The translations under genes were made by a program, and so were the position numbers. The notes under the pieces were generated by a model. That model was given only the letters and a program-made list of their open reading frames with translations. It was not told where the DNA came from and made no database searches. Below, one piece after another: positions 58,408 to 64,000 of a stretch of 64,000 nucleotides of DNA. Positions within the stretch are counted from its first letter, which is position 1, and every line of letters begins with the position of its first letter. Source of the stretch: Cliona cf. orientalis (lineage: Eukaryota; Porifera; Demospongiae; Clionaida; Clionaidae); the NCBI GenBank assembly GCA_963930775.1, contig OZ005702.1, forward strand, positions 2,852,001-2,916,000, written 5' to 3'.

Positions 58408-59276
58408 TTTACTATGGGGTGCTGTTTGTGTCAAAATCCATTATCTTTAGGCATTTACTGGGGATTTACAAAAGTAGTTGACATTAATTTTAAGTAAATC
58501 TCGCTGTGGATATTTACACAGTTTGTGACAAAATTCTATAGTGGCAGACATTTAGTAATGTTGCAGGAATTGTGAAAGTAGTGGATGTTTAAAATCAATA
58601 GTACAATAATAATAGTAACGTCATCCCCATAGGTTGCATTTGGCACCCCATGCAAACACACACATGCATGAACATAATAATATTATTATTATATAAATAC
58701 TGCACCCAAGTCTTGGCCCTTGGGGCATACCCACAAGGTTAATTAAAGCTTAATTAATTTTTTGTGCCAGTTGTTAAAAATATTGAAAGAATCTATAATA
58801 ATATTATTATCATGTGGACAATTACTGGGCTTTCCGATGACTTGCATAATTATCCCTGGCTCTTTCTGACCCCTCCCACTTCTGACCAAAGTACTCATAA
58901 TGCGATTTGCTAATTGTGTTACTTAGCCATGCAATATTAATTTATGGATCTCTGTCAACACACCTTTGTTTCGGTGGTAGTTTAATCCCCATAGCATCTC
59001 TAAATCTCATTAAAAGATTTACATAAATCTCTTCTATGAAGCAATGTTGATACAGCATTTCTAAAATGTTGGATTTACATAAATCTCCACTACAATTTTA
59101 GTGTCCATCATAAATCCACACAGTATCTCTAAATTTAATATTTTCCATTTACATAAACCTATAGGCCTTGGCTGCAATTTATGTAATTTACGTAAATGTC
59201 CACTACTGTCGTAGATCCCCAGACTTTTCTAAATGTCTGCCAATAATGAATCTTGACACAAACGGTACCCCATATT
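58408..59276. mobile_element. TIR element, unit 3 copy
   Basis: Counterpart of 48972-49784. It has an additional stretch near 59030-59090 (GATTTACATAAATCTC repeated), so it is slightly longer than the unit 1 copy. Confidence 0.7.
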
Positions 59277-60185
59277 TTACTTGCTTTGTACAATGTTGAT
59301 CACACTTCCACACATTCATTACTATATTATAGTATTATTACTGATAATTTAGAGCATAATCAATACCAGAGTTTTCATCTGTGCTAAATTTTAGCTCCAT
59401 GGAGACAGAGTGCCACCTCACTTCGACTAGGCTAACGTTATAAACATGTGCTTGGATATTGTATTCCAAAAGCAATCATGTGTGGAGGAAAGCAGAAATT
59501 GTAGTAGGAAAAGTATGAGTGGTTTCAACGGTTTATAGCTAATTAGCTGCTTGCGACTGATATGGTCATGTATCTAGTTTAGGAATCGTGGGTTAGCCCA
59601 CTGCTTCACAGCCCATCTCATAATCTAGCAGTAATTACACACACGAAGCCAATATGGACATTTGTGTTGTACTTCTAACGACGACTACCAATCTGTTCAT
59701 TAATGATTTGATTTTCTTCATTTCTTTTATTTAATGGGGTAGCTACAGAAATAAATCAGCAAAATTTATCCCCAAAAGTTGTTTTTAGATAGACCTCATT
59801 GAGAAGATTACAATGGCATATTATAATATTTTCCCTTGCATTTCCCCTATGGTGGCTATTTGAGAAATAAATATTTTCTGACAGGGACACCACCATGCAG
59901 GCTTACTAATAGTAAAAAGATTGATTTAAGGATTGGGAATAACAATAGTGTATAGAAGTATGTTTCGTACACCATACCATTGTGTCATAACATCTTGTAA
60001 GGATTGATCACTACTCTGGTATAGTTTACTTTCTGGGATTTCTGTATATCGAACATAATTCATTATATGGGTTCAACGTTTGGCTTCAGTGTCGACAGAA
60101 GTGTTCAAGTAGATCAATAAACAAGAGTGTATTACTGTTATGGTAATTAATATTATTATTATAGCTACATCGCCCATGCATGCAC

Positions 60186-60192
60186 TATAAAG
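60186..60192 (+). promoter_or_regulatory. TATA-like box of transporter copy 2
   Basis: TATAAAG 53 bp before the ATG at 60245, the same spacing and context as in copy 1. Confidence 0.45.
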
Positions 60193-60244
60193 GCCAAATT
60201 TTTTAGCGCTACAAGCAGAAATTTCATCTCCTTGAACAACAATT

Positions 60245-61906
60245 ATGACTGAGAGAGAGTTACTAGGAAACTGGGAGTCGTCAGAAAGAAGAGACATTGA
60301 GAATAATGTCATGAGTACTCGAGAGTGTTACCAGCACTACTTGAAGCCACCATATTACAAGATGAGAAAGATGAAGAATAAAGGAGCCACATTAGTTATA
60401 TTCTGGGGCTATCTAGTTACCAGTGTTTACTATAATGCTAGACATGCTATAGCAGCACAAATTTCAAACCGTAATGTAATGTACTTAATAGTTGGCACAT
60501 TGGGGCTATCAATACCACTAGGAGGATGGCTGGCAGATGTCCGCTATGGACGGTACAGGGTAATATCTTGCAGTTTGTGGATAATGTGGATAACCTCAGT
60601 GCTATCAACAGCTGCATTGGTAGTAACTGAAGTAGTATCATTTAGATACAGTAATATACTTGTATTAGCTTTGCTAGTACCTGAAGGTATTGGCTTAGGA
60701 GTATTTCAAGTGAACATCATTCAGTTTGGGATTGACCAGTTAACTGATGCCTCGGCAATACAGTTTAAATCATTTGTTGCCTGGTACTCCTGGACATGCA
60801 TTGCAAGTGGACTAGTAGTCTATTATCTTTTCATATGCATTGAATACAAGCTGCTCACTCCATTGCTGATATGTAGCAACCTGACTTTAGCAGTGATTTT
60901 TCATCTGATATTCAACCATCACCTTGTTAAGGAACCAACAACTCAAAATCCATTCAAACTAGTTTACAGAGTTATTAGTCATGCTATCAGATATAAGCAT
61001 CCAAGACAAAGAAGTGCATTTACCTACTGTGAAGAAGATATTCCATCCCGTATTGACCTTGCAAAAAGCAAGTATGGTGGACCATTCACTGTAGAACAAG
61101 TTGAAGATGTTAAAACTCTATTGCGTATTATTCCAATACTTTTGATTGGAAATGCACTATACAGTGTAAGTGATTATGATCATTCTGCTGTAAAGTCAAA
61201 AATCACCAGTTTATTTAGAAATGATGCCAGTAATCAATCCCTGGAGGAATGTTCTTCTCAGTTCATCATTACAGGCAGCTACTTTATCTGTGGAACCCTG
61301 CTGATACCATTTCACGAGTTAATAATTCACCCTCTCTTCTATCAATGCTTACCCAAAGCCAATAGCACTCACAAGTTCTTGACTGGAATAATTTTACGCT
61401 TAGGAAAACTGATAGCACAGTTGATAATAGTCACATTTTCAAGAAAATACAACTTGCAAACAGAAGATTTGAGCAACATGACACTTTCCTGCTTGCTCTA
61501 TGAATCACCTGGAGTCTCAGCTACATATTATATCAATTACACATGGAATATCTTCCCGGAGGTCCTTAGTTCTGTGTCAGATCTGCTTATCTATATTGGT
61601 ACGCTTGAATTTCTTTGTGCTCAGGTGCCTTACTCCATGAAAGGGCTGGTGGCAGGCACTGCTTATGCCCTTCTGGTGATATATGTATCAGCATTCAGTG
61701 AACTACAACAGTTTTACGCAAAAAAATCCACTCACTGGGGAAGTGGAGTGATAAGCTGTGAATTTTGGTTCTTCACAACCAAAATAGTAATGCTTATAAT
61801 TGGAATGTTAATTTTCTGTGTAGTACTGAAGTGCTACAAAAACAGGAAGAGAGAGGATGTACTACCAAATGAGCAGATATTTGCGGAGAGATACTACTCT
61901 AAATAA
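60245..61906 (+). CDS. POT/SLC15-like MFS transporter, copy 2
   Basis: Intronless, 553 aa, ATG 60245, intact. Same signatures as copy 1 (GGWLADVRYGRYRVI, LEFLCAQVPYSMKGL, EEDIPSRIDLAKSKYGG), with a few dozen substitutions and two compensating single-residue indels near residues 77-81 and 312-314. Many changes fall in helices and loops rather than being stops, which suggests that selection keeps both copies. The N-terminal ExxER motif is missing here too (WGYLVTSVYYNARHA). The AATAAA seen after copy 1 is not preserved at the equivalent place, so a different polyadenylation signal must serve. Paralogue by local duplication; the product probably sits in the same membrane with an overlapping substrate range (inference). 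Confidence 0.85.
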   Translation: MTERELLGNWESSERRDIENNVMSTRECYQHYLKPPYYKMRKMKNKGATLVIFWGYLVTSVYYNARHAIAAQISNRNVMYLIVGTLGLSIPLGGWLADVRYGRYRVISCSLWIMWITSVLSTAALVVTEVVSFRYSNILVLALLVPEGIGLGVFQVNIIQFGIDQLTDASAIQFKSFVAWYSWTCIASGLVVYYLFICIEYKLLTPLLICSNLTLAVIFHLIFNHHLVKEPTTQNPFKLVYRVISHAIRYKHPRQRSAFTYCEEDIPSRIDLAKSKYGGPFTVEQVEDVKTLLRIIPILLIGNALYSVSDYDHSAVKSKITSLFRNDASNQSLEECSSQFIITGSYFICGTLLIPFHELIIHPLFYQCLPKANSTHKFLTGIILRLGKLIAQLIIVTFSRKYNLQTEDLSNMTLSCLLYESPGVSATYYINYTWNIFPEVLSSVSDLLIYIGTLEFLCAQVPYSMKGLVAGTAYALLVIYVSAFSELQQFYAKKSTHWGSGVISCEFWFFTTKIVMLIIGMLIFCVVLKCYKNRKREDVLPNEQIFAERYYSK

Positions 61907-62687
61907 TCAAGTTCACTGTTACAGTAGCAGTTGTAACTTTCAGTTTGCATCTCAAACATGTTACATAAATTTAACTTGAGCAGTATTAGGAACATAGCTA
62001 ATGTCATCATTCTCATTTGCACTGAATAGCTGCATGGAAAAGTTATAATAATAGAAATTCTCTGTGGACAATTAATTAAAAGTTTAATATTCAATTATAT
62101 TATTACTATCAATGCATATTATTATGAACCCTTGACCATCTCCCCAGTATATAGCTGCACAGTGAAATGGTGCATGTGGTAAAAGGTCGTCAATAGAATG
62201 CGTATACATCGATCGATGCTGGCCCCAGAAATCATGGAGATGACGTCTAAGATCGACTCTCAACCTTGATAGCGACAAGTTTCGATGCTTCAATCACAGA
62301 GACAAACTCGACAACACAGTATTCCTTCTGAAGTTCAGGTTGGTCACGCTGCTGCAGTCGCGCGCGGGCCAGCCCCTTGTGGCAGTGATGCGTGCTATAT
62401 ATAGCGCAAGGCTAGCTTTATTTATCCATGGCATTACGTAAGCCAAGAAAACACGTGAAGTTCAACCAACAGTACTTCTCAGAGAAAGTAGCGCTCAGCT
62501 TGTAATCTATTCGCTGGATACACGCGTAAGATACTCTACATATTTACTGATTTTTAAGTCTCAGAAAGGCTCCAGCGAGGCCCTGAATTTTCTCATAATT
62601 ACCTCATAGATTACACCATAGGTTTCATCATAATTACACTATAATTACCTCATAACCACAGAAAAGTAAATTGCTACTGGGGAGATA
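61907..62687. other. 3' flank and spacer before the tandem array
   Basis: Homology to unit 1 ends near 62075 (unit 1 near 52605). After that there is no recognised gene. Short runs of CATAATTACCTCATA and TTTCATCATAATTACAC near 62590-62660 resemble the ~10-bp minisatellite inside the following array. Confidence 0.5.
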
Positions 62688-63905
62688 ATGAACAACTTAG
62701 AGACTACGTCCAGAGTCCCTCATGAATACGCCGCCATAAATTCGAACTAGGACACATCGACAAACTGCGCATGCTCCGTATACGTGTACAATATTGGGGC
62801 GCGTGGCTTGAGCCGGTTGACCTTCACCCGCCATGTGCTCGACTGAATAGGGATATCCCCCCGAGTGCGAGCTCGCCAAAGAAAGCGAACCGAGAAAATC
62901 GCCATATCTCATCGATAGTCCACGATGTCTTCTACGCTAGGTTCGAATTCTGGGTCCCAACAACCTTTCATGCGCGCTAAACATTTTGAAACAGTTTCAC
63001 AGGAATTACATCATAAGTTTCATCATAGGTTTCATCATCATTTCATCATAATTTCATCATAGCGAGAGCTGAATTCTTTGTTTCTAATTGGGACTCTGGA
63101 CGTAATGAAAAACTTAGAGACTACGTCCAGAGTCCCTCATGAATACGCCGCCAGAACTAGGACACATTGACAAACTGCGCATGCTCCGTATACGCGTACA
63201 ATATTGGGGCGCGCGGCTTGAGCCGGTTGACCTTCACCTGCCACGTGCTCGACTGAATAGGGAAATCCCCCCGAGTGCGAGCTCGCCAAAGAAAGCGAAC
63301 CGAGAAAATCGCCATATCTCATCGATAGTCCACGATGTCTTCTACGCTAGGTTCGAATTCTGGGTCCCAACAACCTTTCATGCGCGCTAAACATTTTGAA
63401 ACAGTTTCACAGGAATTACATCATAAGTTTCATCATAGGTTTCATCATCATTTCATCATCATTTCATCATAATTTCATCATAGCGAGAGCCGAATTCTTT
63501 GTTTCTAATTGGGACTCTGGACGTAATGAAAAACTTTGAGACTACGTCCAGAGTCCCTCACGAACACGCCGCCAAAAATTCGAACTAGGACACATCGACA
63601 AACTGCGCATGCTCTGTATACGTGTACAATATTGGGGCGCGCGGCTTGAGCCGGTTGACCTTCACCCGCCATGTGCTCGACTGAATAGGGAAATCCCCCC
63701 GAGTGCGAGCTCGCCAAAGAAAGCGAACCGAGAAAATCATCATCGATAGTCCACGATGTCTTCTACGCTAGGTTCGAATTCTGGGTCCCAACAACCTTTC
63801 ATGCGCGCTAAACATTTTGAAACAGTTTCACAGGAATTACATCATAATTTCATCATAGGTTTCATCATAGGTTTCATCATCATTTCATCATAGTTTCATC
63901 ATAGA
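62688..63905. repeat. ~420-bp tandem array, about 2.9 units
   Basis: Units start near 62688, 63105 and 63526 (periods 417 and 421). Each unit has a conserved 5' part (ACTACGTCCAGAGTCCCTCA, then GAGCCGGTTGACCTTCACC, then CTAGGTTCGAATTCTGGGTC) and a 3' minisatellite of TTTCATCATA-type 10-mers whose number varies. At the two internal junctions (63090-63136, 63511-63557) a perfect 15-bp inverted repeat GGGACTCTGGACGTA/TACGTCCAGAGTCCC flanks a ~17-nt loop. Small reading frames recur on both strands because the unit is repeated; coding is not supported. Confidence 0.9.
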
Positions 63906-64000
63906 TAATAGAGGGGGAAGGAGGGATTGGAAACGCGCGTGTACAGTGCGGGGATAAGCTCGTCACGGTCACGTGACTTCATCAAAGTTCGCGACTGGCA
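63906..64000. other. Right-edge flank
   Basis: Nothing recognised in the last 95 bases. Confidence 0.5.

Larger units (their letters stand above)
57632..60185. repeat. Duplicated intergenic block, unit 3
   Basis: Relative of 48178-50686, colinear and including both MITEs. The divergence is modest and mostly substitutions and short indels. It contains no gene. Confidence 0.85.

Noticed and set aside
62697-63717. Repeated 60-83 codon frames on both strands of the tandem array
   Set aside because: Similarity among them is due to tandem repetition; frames differ in start position between units and no domain is recognisable.
62940-63785. GGTTCGAATTC motifs as possible tRNA B boxes
   Set aside because: No A box at suitable spacing and no cloverleaf; treated as part of the satellite unit.
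62688-63905. CRISPR-like spacing of repeats
   Set aside because: Units are ~420 bp, contiguous and eukaryotic satellite-like; no short repeats with unique spacers.

Overview
This is eukaryotic, intron-bearing nuclear DNA from an early-branching metazoan, most likely a sponge. The guess rests on gene content: intronless POT-like transporters in tandem, a TKL-type kinase fused to kelch repeats, a cysteine-rich multi-pass receptor-like protein, and short-intron metazoan genes (MOCOS, PGGT1B) packed among many short inverted-repeat transposons. The species cannot be named from the sequence alone. Multi-exon gene models below were built by hand from GT/AG sites and codon phase; every internal junction listed is phase-consistent unless stated.

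Left part (1-16 kb): a 6.1 kb Ngaro/PAT-like tyrosine-recombinase retrotransposon (891-7010) with the A1-ORFs-B1-A2-B2 split direct repeat layout. Its gag is apparently interrupted by a spliceosomal intron. It sits beside, and probably in an intron of, a minus-strand LRR gene (8090-15989, continuing leftwards) whose exons are 72-bp units of exactly one leucine-rich repeat each. The introns of that gene carry several MITE-like elements and a 2.3 kb terminal-inverted-repeat element.

Middle (16-46 kb): an orphan signal-peptide/single-TM protein with a 19-nt microexon (18476-20472, +); a complete ten-exon molybdenum cofactor sulfurase (MOCOS, 21625-36592, -) whose first intron holds a plus-strand Cys-rich multi-TM gene (33232-34869); a complete eight-exon geranylgeranyltransferase-I beta subunit (PGGT1B, 36766-40482, +) that shares a ~170 bp bidirectional promoter with MOCOS; and a two-exon kinase-coiled coil-kelch protein (41767-44473, +).

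Right part (46-64 kb): a locally duplicated module made of a ZNF474/ZC2HC-like four-finger gene and a 553-aa POT/SLC15-like transporter. Unit 1 is intact for both genes. Unit 2 is a broken chimera (5' transporter scrap joined to a 3' zinc-finger scrap). Unit 3 keeps an intact transporter, but its zinc-finger gene has been deleted at a microhomology junction. Two MITEs were carried along in units 1 and 3. The window ends in a ~420-bp tandem array with a perfect 15-bp hairpin at each internal unit junction.

MOCOS (Moco sulfuration) and PGGT1B (CaaX prenylation) are housekeeping genes with no evident functional link beyond the shared promoter. No CRISPR array, rRNA gene or convincing intact tRNA gene was seen.
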